Origin: an uncultured Clostridia bacterium
GTDB taxonomy: Bacteria > Bacillota > Clostridia > Oscillospirales > CAG-272
NCBI GenBank assembly: GCA_944391805.1
Contig: CALXUY010000010.1
Coordinates: 1-36,686 of the forward strand
Reading direction: 5' to 3'
DNA: 36,686 bases
Shown here: in pieces, positions 8,234-17,109 of the stretch
How positions within the stretch are numbered: position 1 is the stretch's first letter
Layout: each line of letters opens with the position of its first letter
The notes under the pieces: generated by a model
The model's input: only the letters and a program-made list of their open reading frames with translations
Database searches by the model: none
What the model was told of the DNA's origin: nothing
Made by a program: the position numbers and the translations under genes

Positions 8234-8908
8234 ATGGAACTTCGTGAAATCATGGCTTGTGTGGATCACACCCTGCTCCGCCCCACCGCCACATGGGAGG
8301 AGATCCGCACGCTGTGCGATCAGGGGATGGCACTGCACACCGCATCGGTCTGCATTCCGCCCGTTTTTGTCGCAAAGGCGCGGGAGTATCTGGCGGACAG
8401 GCTGCCGGTCTGTACGGTCATCGGGTTTCCGAACGGCAGCACAACCACCGCCGCAAAGGTGTTTGAAGCCCAGGACGCAGTCAGAAACGGCGCCTCCGAG
8501 CTGGATATGGTCATTCAGCTCGGCTGGCTGAAGGAGGGCAGAGATGAGGACGTCCTGCATGAGATCCGACGGGTGCGGGAGACCTGCCCTGGAAGCATTC
8601 TCAAGGTGATTGTGGAAACCTGCCTGCTGACCGACTCCGAAAAAATCCGGATGTGCGGCATTGTGGGCGAGGCCGGCGCAGACTATATCAAGACCTCCAC
8701 CGGCTTTTCGACAGGAGGCGCGACCCCGCAGGATGTGCGGCTGCTGGCGGAGCACGCGCCTGCCGGGCTGAAGGTCAAAGCGGCCGGCGGCATCCGTTCG
8801 CCACAGGACGCAGAGGAGCTGCTGCGCCTGGGCGCCTCCCGGCTGGGCACCAGCGCGGCAGCGCGCTGGATCGAAACCGAAAACCTGCAAAATCAAGGAG
8901 GATACTGA
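8234..8908 (+). CDS. deoC: Deoxyribose-phosphate aldolase
   Basis: 224 residues, the normal length for the bacterial enzyme. It splits 2-deoxyribose-5-phosphate into glyceraldehyde-3-phosphate and acetaldehyde in the cytoplasm, the last step of deoxynucleoside catabolism. The N-terminus has MACVDHTLLRPTAT. The Schiff-base lysine lies in DYIKTSTGFSTGGAT, a second active-site lysine in LKVKAAGGIR, and LKVIVETCLL matches the strand before them. ATG 8234 has GCAGGAGG at good distance. It is first in a three-gene operon whose next two genes supply its substrate; deoD starts only 1 bp after its stop, and deoD's AGGAGG lies within its last codons. Confidence 0.95.
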   Translation: MELREIMACVDHTLLRPTATWEEIRTLCDQGMALHTASVCIPPVFVAKAREYLADRLPVCTVIGFPNGSTTTAAKVFEAQDAVRNGASELDMVIQLGWLKEGRDEDVLHEIRRVRETCPGSILKVIVETCLLTDSEKIRMCGIVGEAGADYIKTSTGFSTGGATPQDVRLLAEHAPAGLKVKAAGGIRSPQDAEELLRLGASRLGTSAAARWIETENLQNQGGY

Positions 8909-8909
8909 G

Positions 8910-9656
8910 ATGTCGGATGAAAGGTACGGAACCACGCATATTCACGCAAGACCCGGCGATTTCGGCAAGGTCGTGCTGATGCCGGGCGACCCTCTGCGGT
9001 CCAAATTCATTGCCGAGACCTATCTGGAAAGCCCGCGTCTGGTCAACACGGTGCGGGGCGTCAACGGATATACCGGCATTTATCATGGGGAAACCGTCTC
9101 GGTGATGGCCAGCGGCATGGGGATTCCATCCATCGGCATATACAGCTATGAGCTGTATCACTGCTACGGTGTGGAAGCCATTCTGCGCGTAGGAAGCATC
9201 GGCGCACTGCAGGAAAAGGTGCGCCTGATGGATCTGCTGCTCGGAATGGGCGCCTCCACCGACTCGGCATACGCCGAACAGTTTCGCTTCCCGGGGCAGC
9301 TCGCGCCGCTTGCCGATTTCGGTCTGCTCGAGCTGGCGGTGGAGATCTGCCGCGAGAAAAAAGCCCGCTTTCACGTGGGCAATCTGTTCTCCTCCGACAG
9401 CTTTTACAGCGACCATCCGGACGTCAACATCCGCTGCCGGGATATGGGAATCCTTGGGGTGGAGATGGAGGCCGCCGGGCTGTATCTCAATGCCGCGCGG
9501 GCAGGCAAAAAGGCGCTGGCAATCTGTACCGTGTCGGATCAGCTCTTCCGGCACGAGTCGCTGACGCCGCAGGAGCGCCAGACCGGCTTTGCGGATATGA
9601 TTGAAGTCGCGCTTGAGACCGCCGTGCGTTACCTCAGACAGGAGCGGGAAGCATGA
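8910..9656 (+). CDS. deoD: Purine-nucleoside phosphorylase, DeoD type
   Basis: 248 residues. It uses phosphate to cleave purine (deoxy)ribonucleosides into base and (deoxy)ribose-1-phosphate. Family motifs in order: HIHARPGDFGKVVLMPGDPLR (phosphate binding), GMGIPSIGIYSYEL, LRVGSIGAL, VEMEAAGLY (ribose-binding Met-Glu) and CTVSDQL, where the Asp is the base-protonating residue. The usual RVGTCGA/RVGSCGA appears here as RVGSIGA, and SDH as SDQ; both are mild changes. A strong AGGAGG precedes ATG 8910. Its last four bases overlap the start of deoB (ATGA), so the two are translationally coupled. Confidence 0.93.
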   Translation: MSDERYGTTHIHARPGDFGKVVLMPGDPLRSKFIAETYLESPRLVNTVRGVNGYTGIYHGETVSVMASGMGIPSIGIYSYELYHCYGVEAILRVGSIGALQEKVRLMDLLLGMGASTDSAYAEQFRFPGQLAPLADFGLLELAVEICREKKARFHVGNLFSSDSFYSDHPDVNIRCRDMGILGVEMEAAGLYLNAARAGKKALAICTVSDQLFRHESLTPQERQTGFADMIEVALETAVRYLRQEREA

Positions 9657-10834
9657 GGCGTGTCTTTCTGGTGGTGCTGGACAGTCTTGGCGCCGGAGCT
9701 TCGCCGGATGCGGCGGAATTCGGGGACGCCGGCGCCAATACCCTTGGCAGCATCTCCCGGGAGCCAGGCTTCGACATCCCGAACCTGCTCGCGATGGGGC
9801 TCGGCAATCCCCCGGGGCTGGAGTTTCTCGGCCGTGCCGCACAGCCCACGGCGGCATACGGCAAAATGCGGGAGCGCTCGCGCGGGAAGGACACCACGAT
9901 CGGTCACTGGGAAATTGCCGGCGTGGTTTCCCCCCGCCCGCTGCCCTCCTATCCGAACGGCTTTCCGGACGACCTGATCGCCGCCTTTTCCGCCCGCTGC
10001 GGACGGGGCGTACTCTGCAACCGCCCCTATTCCGGCACACAGGTCATCCGGGACTACGGTGAGGAGCACCTGCGCACCGGAAAGCTGATTGTTTACACCT
10101 CGGCCGACAGCGTGTTCCAGATTGCCGCGCACGAGAGGCTGATTCCGCCGGAGGAGCTGTATGCCATCTGCCGTACGGCGCGGGAGCTGCTGACGGGAGA
10201 ACACGCAGTGGGACGGGTGATTGCGCGGCCGTTTGTCGGACAGAGTGCCGCCGACTTCACCCGGACGGCCAACCGCCGGGATTTCTCGCTCGAAACCCCC
10301 GAAAAGACCATGCCGGACCTGCTGTGCGAGGCGGGGTTGGATGTGATTGCCGTGGGCAAGATTTCGGACATTTTTGCCGGGCGCGGCTTTACCGAGGCCA
10401 TCCGCACACACGGCAACCGGGAGGGTATGGAGGCAACGCGCACGCTGGCCGGGCAGCCCTTTCACGGTCTGTGCTTTGTCAATCTGGTGGACTTTGACAT
10501 GCTGTACGGCCACCGCAATGATGCACAGGGCTACGCCGCCGCACTGACGGAATTTGACCGCTGGCTTCCCTCTTTTCTGCCTCTGCTGGGAGAGGAGGAC
10601 GTGCTGATTCTGACGGCAGACCACGGCTGCGACCCCGGAGACGCGAGCACCGACCACACGCGGGAATATGTACCCCTGCTGGTATACGGAAAAGCGGTGA
10701 ATCCGGTGGCGCTCGGTGTGCGGGAGTGCTTTGCCGACGTGGCGGTCAGCGTCTGCCGCTGGCTGGGTGTGCCGTGCTCCTTCCCGGGCACCGATTTCTC
10801 GCAGGCTTGCGGAACCGGCAATCGGCTCTCATAA
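9653..10834 (+). CDS. deoB: Phosphopentomutase
   Basis: 393 residues, the full family length. It converts (deoxy)ribose-1-phosphate to the 5-phosphate, linking DeoD to DeoC. It belongs to the alkaline-phosphatase superfamily: the first metal-binding Asp is in LVVLDSLGAGASPDA, the phosphorylated Thr is in GKDTTIGHWE, and further metal ligands are in VDFDMLYGHRND, LTADHGCDP and STDHTREYVPLLVYG. It ends with TAA at 10832-10834. No thymidine phosphorylase gene follows, so this operon alone covers purine deoxynucleosides. No T-rich terminator is evident after it. Confidence 0.95.
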   Translation: MRRVFLVVLDSLGAGASPDAAEFGDAGANTLGSISREPGFDIPNLLAMGLGNPPGLEFLGRAAQPTAAYGKMRERSRGKDTTIGHWEIAGVVSPRPLPSYPNGFPDDLIAAFSARCGRGVLCNRPYSGTQVIRDYGEEHLRTGKLIVYTSADSVFQIAAHERLIPPEELYAICRTARELLTGEHAVGRVIARPFVGQSAADFTRTANRRDFSLETPEKTMPDLLCEAGLDVIAVGKISDIFAGRGFTEAIRTHGNREGMEATRTLAGQPFHGLCFVNLVDFDMLYGHRNDAQGYAAALTEFDRWLPSFLPLLGEEDVLILTADHGCDPGDASTDHTREYVPLLVYGKAVNPVALGVRECFADVAVSVCRWLGVPCSFPGTDFSQACGTGNRLS

Positions 10835-11244
10835 ATGGCTGCGAAGGCAGGCAAGCCGTGCAAAGGCTGAACTCCTTGCCAAGGCGGGTGCGGCTCATGT
10901 GCGGTTGTCATGCGGCTGCTGCGTTATAGCAATTCATAATGATATAAGCAATAAAAGGCCTTGAGACTTTGCCGGTATATGGTACAGCCGATATGTTGGA
11001 TCTGTTCCGGACGCCTCGCCCCCATGCCGTTCAGCGGGATGAGGGTTCCGCGGCGGCCTGCCGCCTTCGCGGACTCCGGCACCGGATAAAATCTGGCCCA
11101 AAGTTGCTTTTACCTCGGCTTGATTTCCCTTTTGATCCGATCAATCGTGTTTGCTCAAATGAACGGGGATTGCCATAAGGCAATACCGCAGGTTGTCGAC
11201 AAAAGGCAGTTGAAATAAAAAGTGTACAAATGTCATAGCCACTT
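10835..11244. other. Gene-free stretch after deoB
   Basis: Only short, low-quality open frames. Local inverted repeats occur (for example GGCGGCCTGCCGCC near 11055). At about 11177-11190 the sequence TAAGGCAATACCGC nearly matches the terminal repeat of the MITE at 18012-18195, but no partner end was found nearby, so it may be a solo end or a relic. No promoter or gene is called. Confidence 0.5.
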
Positions 11245-11590
11245 TTTCTCTGCAAGAAGAAGGCGCAGAGAAAGAAGTAAAGGCTTCGCGTTGCTCCGCC
11301 GCAAATCTGCTTTGCAGAATTTGCCCAAGAAGAAAAGGATTTGTTCCAAATCCGCGAATCGCTGTGCGAGTTCACCGCCGAAAGGGGTATTTCGCCGTCT
11401 GCGGACGGCAACGAGGGCTCCGCGCCCTCGACCGCGGGAAACTTTTTGCGGAGCAAAAATTCCCGGTGGCTATGCCACCTGCCGCCATTTTGAGAAAAGG
11501 AAATGCGCTTTGCGCATTAGCGAAAACTTTAGCCAAACTGACGAAAGCCCTTGCTTTGGTCTACAGTCAGAGCGCCGCATCAAGCGGCGC
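11245..11590. repeat. Chain of about ten short, near-perfect hairpins
   Basis: Successive inverted repeats with tiny loops follow one another almost without gaps: TTTCTCTGC/GCAGAGAAA (11245-11273), GCAAATCTGC-TTT-GCAGAATTTGC split as 11301-11310 and 11314-11324, GGATTTG-TTC-CAAATCC (11337-11353), GAATCGC-TGT-GCGAGTTC (11356-11373), GCCGTC-TGCG-GACGGC (11394-11409), CGAGGGC/GCCCTCG (11412-11430), CGGGAA/TTCCCG enclosing TTTTTGC-GGA-GCAAAAA (11435-11465), GGTGGC-TAT-GCCACC (11465-11479), AATGCGC-TTT-GCGCATT (11502-11518) and finally GCGCCGC/GCGGCGC (11572-11590), which overlaps the stop of the ABC gene. No convincing protein is encoded. The stems differ in sequence, so it is not a simple repeat array. 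It may be a structured RNA, a folded single-stranded DNA, or the debris of a mobile element. Confidence 0.7.
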
Positions 11591-13424
11591 TGTCCTCAAA
11601 CTGGCTGTTGTAGAGCGAGGCGTAAAAGCCGTTCTGCGCCAGCAGCTCCTCGTGTGTTCCGCTCTCGATGATGTCCCCGTCCTTCATCACCAGAATCAGA
11701 TCGGAGTTTTTGATGGTGGAGAGCCGGTGCGCGATGACAAACGAGGTGCGTCCACGCATGAGCTGATCCATCGCGTTCTGAATCTGCTGCTCGGTGCGGG
11801 TATCCACCGAGCTGGTGGCCTCGTCGAGAATCAGCATCGGGCGGTCGGCGATCATGGCGCGGGCAATGGTGAGCTGCTGCTTCTGCCCCTGCGAGAGGCT
11901 GACCTGATCGTCCAGAACCGTATCGTAGCCCTGCGGGAGCGTGCGGATAAAATGATCCAGCCCAACCGCGCGGCAGGCCTCCTTCATCCGCTCGTCGGTA
12001 ACGCCCTCGGTGCAGTAGATGAGGTTTTCCCGCACGGTTCCTTCAAATACCCATGTATCCTGCAGCACCATGCAGAACTGCGCATGCACCTGCTCCCGGG
12101 TCATCTGCTTGGTGGAAACGCCGTCAATGCGGATCTCCCCACCCTGAATCTCATGGAAGCGCATCAGCAGATTGACCATTGTGGTTTTTCCGGCGCCGGT
12201 GGGGCCGACAATGGCCACCTTCTGCCCCGGCTTGGCAACAGCAGAGAAATCGTGAATCACGGTGCGGTCGGAATCCTCATAGCCAAACCGCACATGGTCG
12301 AACTCGACGCAGCCGCGGGTTTCCCCGAGCCGGAGCGTCTTTCCGCTCTCATCCTCCATCTCCTCGGCCTCAAGGAACTCGAACACCCGCTCGCCGGCAG
12401 CGGCCGCCGATTGGAGCGACTGCATGGCCTGCGCGATCTGGGACAGAGGCTGCGTAAAATAGCGCACGTACATCATAAACGCCACAATCACCCCAAAGCC
12501 AATCTCCCCGTTGAGAATCAGCAAGCCACCAACCACGCAGACCGCCACATAGCCGAGATTACCGATGAAGGACATGATGGGCATCATCAGCCCCGAAAGG
12601 CACTGGGCACGGAAGCCGCTGCTGCGCAGCCGTCCGTTCAGCTCGTCAAAGGTACGCTCGGCATTCTCCTCCCCGCAATAGGCCTTGACCACAAGGTGCC
12701 CGGCATACATCTCCTCAATGTGTCCGTCCAGCTCACCAAGCCGCTGCTGCTGCTGCAGGAAGTATTTCTGGCTGCGCCCCATAATCGCGAACATCAGCAC
12801 AAAGCCGATCAGGCTGGCAAGCACTGCCGTGATGGTGAGAATGCCATTGGTGAGAATCATCATCACAAGGCTTCCGACGAACAGCACCACCGATGTGACC
12901 AAATTGGAAATGCTCTGGTTGAGCGACTGTCCGATAGTATCCACATCGTTGGTCACGCGGGAGAGAACGTCTCCGGTGGTGGTTTTGTTATAAAACCAGA
13001 TGGGCAGCCGGTTGATTTTACCCGAGATGTCCGAGCGCATCTGGCGCGACACCTGTTGGTTGACGGTGGCCATGATCCAGTTCTGCAGAACCGACAGCAA
13101 AAAGCCTGCCACATAAAAGATCACCAGCGTCAGCGCAATCCGGTTCACCGCATCCATATTGATGCCGGTCAGCATTCCGTTTGTGATTTCGTCGGTCATA
13201 TCCGAGAGCAGATCCGGCCCGAGCAGATGCAGCACGGTTCCGGTCACAGCACCGATCAAGGCAACGATCATCCAAACCATGTATTTCCGACAGCGCCAGA
13301 GCAGCTTTTTCCATGTGCCGATGAGATCCTTCGGCTTTTCCCCATTTCCCCGCCGGCCGCCTCCCATCGGACCGTGCGGACGCGCGGCCGGGCGGCTGCT
13401 CATTTTGCGTTCACTCTCGTTCAT
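11580..13424 (-). CDS. ABC exporter, second subunit (consensus ATPase site)
   Basis: 614 residues. ATG 13424 overlaps the stop of the upstream ABC gene (ATGA) and has AGGAGG, so it is chosen over longer frames. After a ~45-residue basic, Gly/Arg-rich N-terminal extension, six membrane segments span roughly 45-330. The nucleotide-binding domain has Walker A GPTGAGKTT, Q-loop VLQDTWVFEGT, signature LSQGQ, and Walker B LILDEATSSVD with a catalytic Glu. This set pairs with the upstream subunit, which has Asp in that place, giving one consensus and one degenerate ATP site as in heterodimeric exporters of the TM287/TM288 or BmrC/BmrD kind. Such exporters expel drugs or lipophilic compounds. The marR upstream fits regulation by such compounds. 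Confidence 0.88.
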   Translation of the reverse strand: MNESERKMSSRPAARPHGPMGGGRRGNGEKPKDLIGTWKKLLWRCRKYMVWMIVALIGAVTGTVLHLLGPDLLSDMTDEITNGMLTGINMDAVNRIALTLVIFYVAGFLLSVLQNWIMATVNQQVSRQMRSDISGKINRLPIWFYNKTTTGDVLSRVTNDVDTIGQSLNQSISNLVTSVVLFVGSLVMMILTNGILTITAVLASLIGFVLMFAIMGRSQKYFLQQQQRLGELDGHIEEMYAGHLVVKAYCGEENAERTFDELNGRLRSSGFRAQCLSGLMMPIMSFIGNLGYVAVCVVGGLLILNGEIGFGVIVAFMMYVRYFTQPLSQIAQAMQSLQSAAAAGERVFEFLEAEEMEDESGKTLRLGETRGCVEFDHVRFGYEDSDRTVIHDFSAVAKPGQKVAIVGPTGAGKTTMVNLLMRFHEIQGGEIRIDGVSTKQMTREQVHAQFCMVLQDTWVFEGTVRENLIYCTEGVTDERMKEACRAVGLDHFIRTLPQGYDTVLDDQVSLSQGQKQQLTIARAMIADRPMLILDEATSSVDTRTEQQIQNAMDQLMRGRTSFVIAHRLSTIKNSDLILVMKDGDIIESGTHEELLAQNGFYASLYNSQFEDSAA

Positions 13425-15181
13425 CCTGCCAATTCCTCCTTTGAAAGCTGGGAGAGCGCAATCTGCCGGTAAACCTCGCAATCCCGCAACAGCTCGTCGT
13501 GCTTTCCTTTTCCGGCAATTTTTCCGTCCTCCAGAACAATGATGGTATCCGCGTCGCGGATGGTTCCGATGCGCTGCGCCACAATCAGGCGGGTCGCGTC
13601 GCCGCATTCCTTATTCAGCGCCTGCCGCAGCACGCGGTCGGTTTTGTAATCCAGTGCCGAGAAGGAGTCGTCAAAAATCAGGATCTCCGGCTTGCGGGCG
13701 ACGGCGCGGGCAATCGAAAGCCGCTGCTTCTGCCCACCCGAGAAGTTGGCTCCTCCCGGTGCGACATATCCGTCACAGCCGCCCTCCAGCCGTTCCACAA
13801 AATCCTTGGCCTGCGCGGTCTCCACGGCGTGCGCAATTTCCTCCTCGCCGGGCGCGGGCCGGCCGTTATCCCCGAACGCGATGTTGGAGCGGACAGTTCC
13901 GGCAAACAGGGTAGCCTTTTGTGAGACATAACCGATTTTCCCCCGCAGCGCATGCTGGGTGTAGCTCTTTACATTCTCGCCGTCCACCAGAACCTCCCCC
14001 TCAGTCACGTCATAAAAGCGTGGAATGAGGTTGACAACCGTGCTCTTGCCGCAGCCGGTCGACCCGATAAAGGCAACCGTCTCGCCTTTCTTGGCGGTAA
14101 AGCTGATGTCCTGCAGCACATACTCCTCGGCGCCGGGATACCGGAAGGAAACGTTCCGGAACTCCACCTCGCCGCGCATCCCCGGCTTGCCCTCGGTCAG
14201 TGTCCCGTCGTGAATGCTCGGCCGTGTGTCCAGAACCTCATTGATGCGCTTGGCGGCAGTCGACGCACGCGGCAGCATCATAAAGATCATGACCAGCATC
14301 ATAAAGGACATCACCACCTGAACGGCGTATTGAGAGAACACCATCAGATCGGCAAACAGCGTGGCCTTTTCCATCAGACCGGCGTTGTTGATGAGCACCG
14401 CGCCGATCCAATAAATCGCCAGGGAAAGACCGCTCATCACAAGCTGGATACTGGGCATGAGAAACGCCATCGTGCGGTAGGCAAACAGATTGGTTCCGGT
14501 CAGGGCGTCATTCGCCTTTCCGAACTTCTTTTCCTGATACGACTCGGCATTATAGGCACGCACCACGCGCAGGCCGCCAAGATTCTCGCGGGTGACGCGG
14601 TTGAGGTCATCCGTGAGTCTTTGCATCTTTCGGAATTTCGGCAGGGTCAGGCAGATGCACACGCCAACCACAGCGAGCAGGACCACTGTGGCCACGCCGG
14701 TGGAAAGCGTCCACTGCCAGCTCTTTCCTGCAATCTTGCAGATGGCCCACACTGCCATGATGGGGGCCTTGATAAGCATCTGCAGCCCCATCACAATCAG
14801 CATCTACACCTGCGTGACGTCGTTTGTCGAGCGGGTGATCAGGCTGTCGGTGGAAAAGCGGCCGATCTCCTCCAGGGAAAAGGACTCCACCTTGCGGAAC
14901 AGTGTTCCCCGCAGGGTTGCGCCGAGATTGGCCGCGATGCGCGCAGAGCAGACGGCGGTGATCACCGAGGCGGCAAGGCTGCCCAATGCGCAGACCAGCA
15001 TTTTGCCGCCCGCAAGGTAAATATCCGCCATTTCGGTTCCGGGCGTCTGCACGAGCATGGTAATTTCGGACATATACTCCGGCATGGTGAGATCCAGCCA
15101 GACCTGCACAACGATAAAACCGATCGAGAGGACGACCAGCAGCCATTCCTCCCGTTTGAGATGTCTGAGCATTTTCAGCAT
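13421..15181 (-). pseudogene. ABC exporter, first subunit (degenerate site), interrupted by TAG
   Basis: One continuous reading frame of 587 codons from ATG 15181 (AAGGAG upstream) to TGA 13421, broken only by TAG at 14806-14804 after NDVTQV. The next codon is ATG, and the sequence continues as expected for the family (MLIVMGLQMLIKAPIMAVW). Relatives usually have Gln there, so CAG to TAG by one base change is the simplest cause. The NBD is intact: Walker A GSTGCGKST, signature FSGGQ, Walker B LIFDDSFSALD, where Asp replaces the catalytic Glu, typical of the degenerate subunit in heterodimers. The stop cuts the membrane domain after about 125 residues. TAG directly abuts ATG with AGGTG just upstream, so reinitiation could give a two-piece protein; otherwise the gene is dead. 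Confidence 0.85.
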
Positions 15182-15241
15182 TTGTAGAATCTCCTTACTA
15201 TTGTATTAAAGCTGCAATCAAAGGCCTTGCGGCAGGGTGTG

Positions 15242-15676
15242 CTACCACTCCCAGGTCGGTGGCTGCACGACCGCACGGATTTCACCGGATACGGCAATAA
15301 ACTCCTTTACACGGTCCAGACCGATGCGGTCAATGACCTCCGCAAGCTGGCGGTTCAGCTCCCGCAGCATCTGCTCGCTGACCTCTGCGCCATGCGCCGA
15401 TAGCCGGATCACGCTTTTGCGTGCGTCCCGTTCGTCGGAGATCCGCTCAATCAGGCTGCGGGCCTCCATTTTCTTCAGCAGAACCGCAACCCGCGCAGTG
15501 CTCACGTGCAAATAACGGCTGATTTCCCCGGCGCTCATCGGTTCTCCGGATCGATGCAAACAACGCATCACCGCACCGATACCAACTCCGGTTTCCCCCA
15601 CCCGCTTGAACAACGCATCTCCGTGCAGGCGCTCCAGAGATGCACGCAATTCCTCCACTTCTTCCTGTGTTGCCAA
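15242..15676 (-). CDS. MarR-family regulator of the exporter operon
   Basis: 144 residues if started at TTG 15676, which has AAAGGAG 8 bp upstream. ATG 15694 would be only ~9 nt from the predicted transcript start and has no ribosome site, so I prefer TTG. A winged helix-turn-helix fits the middle (about 45-110): MSAGEISRYLHVSTARVAVLLKKMEARSLIERISDERDARKSVIRLS, with the wing at DERDARKSV. Flanking helices give the dimer interface. MarR proteins usually repress adjacent exporter genes and release DNA on binding a phenolic or lipophilic ligand. The gene is 60 bp upstream of the ABC pair and probably autoregulated through the palindrome at its promoter. Confidence 0.88.
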   Translation of the reverse strand: MATQEEVEELRASLERLHGDALFKRVGETGVGIGAVMRCLHRSGEPMSAGEISRYLHVSTARVAVLLKKMEARSLIERISDERDARKSVIRLSAHGAEVSEQMLRELNRQLAEVIDRIGLDRVKEFIAVSGEIRAVVQPPTWEW

Positions 15677-15696
15677 TTTGGTTTCTCCTTTCATTG

Positions 15697-15709
15697 CTAA
15701 CTGGGTTAG
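15697..15709. promoter_or_regulatory. Candidate MarR operator
   Basis: Perfect dyad CTAAC-TGG-GTTAG, directly downstream of the -10 box and over the expected transcript start. This is the usual position for a self-repressing MarR site, though the half-site is shorter than many. Confidence 0.5.
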
Positions 15710-15715
15710 ATTATA
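15710..15715 (-). promoter_or_regulatory. -10 box of the marR-ABC-ABC operon
   Basis: TATAAT on the minus strand, about 35 bp from TTG 15676. No good -35 sits at 17 bp (ATGCAG is the nearest), so the promoter may be weak or need help. Confidence 0.5.
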
Positions 15716-15849
15716 TCGTATGAAAATGATGACTGCATGGCGGAATGCGCAAGGTTCTGTGAAAATCCGGCTAATGTTTGATGTGGAAATATGATTACCT
15801 GATTCATATATGAACTACATGAAACAATCGTCAGATTTTGTTTCAAAAC

Positions 15850-15893
15850 AAAAAACTGCCGCAGGCGCGAAAGGAGACATCAAACGGCAGAAA
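15850..15893 (-). terminator. Possible second terminator downstream of the oxidoreductase gene
   Basis: On the minus strand CTGCCG and CGGCAG enclose a long ~23-nt loop and are followed by TTTTTTG. It lies 70-110 bp past the strong terminator at 15958-15987. An adjacent dyad TGAAACAA (15820-15827) / TTGTTTCA (15838-15845) is of unknown role. Confidence 0.35.
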
Positions 15894-15957
15894 AAATCCG
15901 TGATACCCCCTATACCCGTACTGGCCGAAACGCAAATCGCCCGTGGCGCATCGGATG

Positions 15958-15987
15958 AAAAAGCCGCCCCACACGCGGCGGGGCGGC
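15958..15987 (-). terminator. Intrinsic terminator of the oxidoreductase gene
   Basis: GCCGCCCC (15963-15970) and GGGGCGGC (15980-15987) form an 8-bp GC stem; on the minus strand five T follow (15962-15958). It starts 13 bp past the stop at 16001. Confidence 0.85.
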
Positions 15988-16000
15988 TTTCATTCGTATT

Positions 16001-17026
16001 TTACAGCTCGTAGTGCAGCGGATAGGTCAGGTAGTGCGGCTCATCCAGCTCATCCGCCGTCACATAGCCTGCCGGCGCGTTGATCAGGGACGGGATGCGG
16101 TTGACAATGGTCGCGCAGGTGTGCTCCACGGTGGCAGGCTTGACCACATGGAACTCGGTGTCCGGCTCACCGAAAATCTTCCAATCGCACATATCTCCGT
16201 CATCCGGGCCGTAAACCTTTCCGATGGTTTCCTCCTCGATGACGATGTTCTGATAGGTTTCAATCGTTACCACCGCCGACATGCCGATGCAGCGCCCGGC
16301 CTTGATGGTTTTTCCCAGAGTTTCGCTGTACATATCCTTGTCAATGATATAGGGAACGTTCTCCTGCCGGATCGATTTGACGGTCAGCCCGAGTTTGTTG
16401 CAGATGGCCTCGGCCGCATTCCACGCATAGGACGGAACCACCTCCGTGGGATGCGCCAGCTCTGCCTCAAACTCCTCGCGGGTCAGGTCACAGCCGTGTG
16501 CCTTTGCCAGTGCCAAACCATACTCGTCCACATTATAGCTGTAGGCGCCCTTAATTTTTTGGATGTCGTGGCAGCCGGCGGCAACCATCGCTACCATGTT
16601 GATCCAGAAAATATCCTGCATTCCGCTGCCGGTCACGGTACAGCCGTTCTCCTTGGCAAGCGCGTCGAGCTTGTTTGTGAGCGCGGCCGCGGTGGTCCAC
16701 GGATAAATCGCCTCCTCGCAGGTGGTGATCACATTGATTCCGCGCCGGACGCACTTCTCCACCTGCTCATAAATATCTCCCACAAAGCTGAACAGCGTGA
16801 CAATTGCCACATCCGCGTCGCATGTATCCAAGACCTTGTCCGCCTGATCGGAAATCATAACGCCTGTTTTCACGCCCAGCTCCGCATAATCTCCTACATC
16901 CATACCCAGAATTTCGGGGTTCACATCAATCGCGCCGACAATATCGGCGCCTTTTGCGTGAAGATACCGCAAAATGTACTTGGACATCTTACCACAGCCG
17001 TATTGAACTACTCTGATTCGCTTCAT
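16001..17026 (-). CDS. NAD(P)-dependent oxidoreductase, 2,4-diaminopentanoate-dehydrogenase-like
   Basis: 341 residues. ATG 17026 has AAAGGAG at 9 bp; in-frame codons further up lie inside the operator. The N-terminal Rossmann fold starts with [21 protein letters not shown], followed by GAIDVNPE (strand-end Asp). The C-terminal part fits the dihydrodipicolinate-reductase-like / DAP dehydrogenase group. The best-known member oxidises 2,4-diaminopentanoate in clostridial ornithine fermentation. The other ornithine-pathway genes are not here, so the substrate may differ. Family placement comes from overall pattern ([21 protein letters not shown]). The gene is monocistronic, with its own operator-covered promoter and a strong terminator, so it appears tightly and individually controlled. 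Confidence 0.75.
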   Translation of the reverse strand: MKRIRVVQYGCGKMSKYILRYLHAKGADIVGAIDVNPEILGMDVGDYAELGVKTGVMISDQADKVLDTCDADVAIVTLFSFVGDIYEQVEKCVRRGINVITTCEEAIYPWTTAAALTNKLDALAKENGCTVTGSGMQDIFWINMVAMVAAGCHDIQKIKGAYSYNVDEYGLALAKAHGCDLTREEFEAELAHPTEVVPSYAWNAAEAICNKLGLTVKSIRQENVPYIIDKDMYSETLGKTIKAGRCIGMSAVVTIETYQNIVIEEETIGKVYGPDDGDMCDWKIFGEPDTEFHVVKPATVEHTCATIVNRIPSLINAPAGYVTADELDEPHYLTYPLHYEL

Positions 17027-17057
17027 AACCAAACACTCCTTTTTCTGAATATTGATA

Positions 17058-17075
17058 GTATACCACATGGTATAC
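17058..17075. promoter_or_regulatory. Palindromic operator at the oxidoreductase promoter
   Basis: GTATACCA-CA-TGGTATAC, a perfect 8-bp dyad just downstream of the -10 box, so a bound protein would block transcription. The half-sites (TGGTATAC) resemble GntR-type sites. A weaker copy centred on CCATATGG lies at about 17083-17098, between -10 and -35. No GntR gene is in the window. Confidence 0.65.
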
Positions 17076-17079
17076 ACCA

Positions 17080-17109
17080 ATTATACCATATGGAGTAAAA
17101 TCCTGTCAA
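17080..17109 (-). promoter_or_regulatory. Promoter of the oxidoreductase gene
   Basis: TTGACA (17109-17104), 18-bp spacer, TATAAT (17085-17080) on the minus strand, flanked and overlapped by the palindromes described for this region. Confidence 0.8.

Noticed and set aside
11245..11590. CRISPR array
   Set aside because: Hairpin stems all differ, there is no constant repeat or spacer length, and no cas gene is present.
11222..11671. Arg/Ser-rich open frame through the hairpin chain
   Set aside because: Low-complexity translation of palindromic DNA; no ribosome site; runs into the ABC gene on the other strand.
11364..13472. Plus-strand open frame of about 700 codons over the ABC gene
   Set aside because: Antisense to a clear ABC transporter, His-rich with no family motif.
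14804..14806. TAG read as a sense codon (code reassignment or pyrrolysine)
   Set aside because: Peptide B ends with TAG as a normal stop, and only this one gene has an in-frame TAG; a point mutation is simpler.
15677..15694. ATG 15694 as the MarR start
   Set aside because: No ribosome site and almost no leader after the -10 box; TTG 15676 with AAAGGAG fits better.
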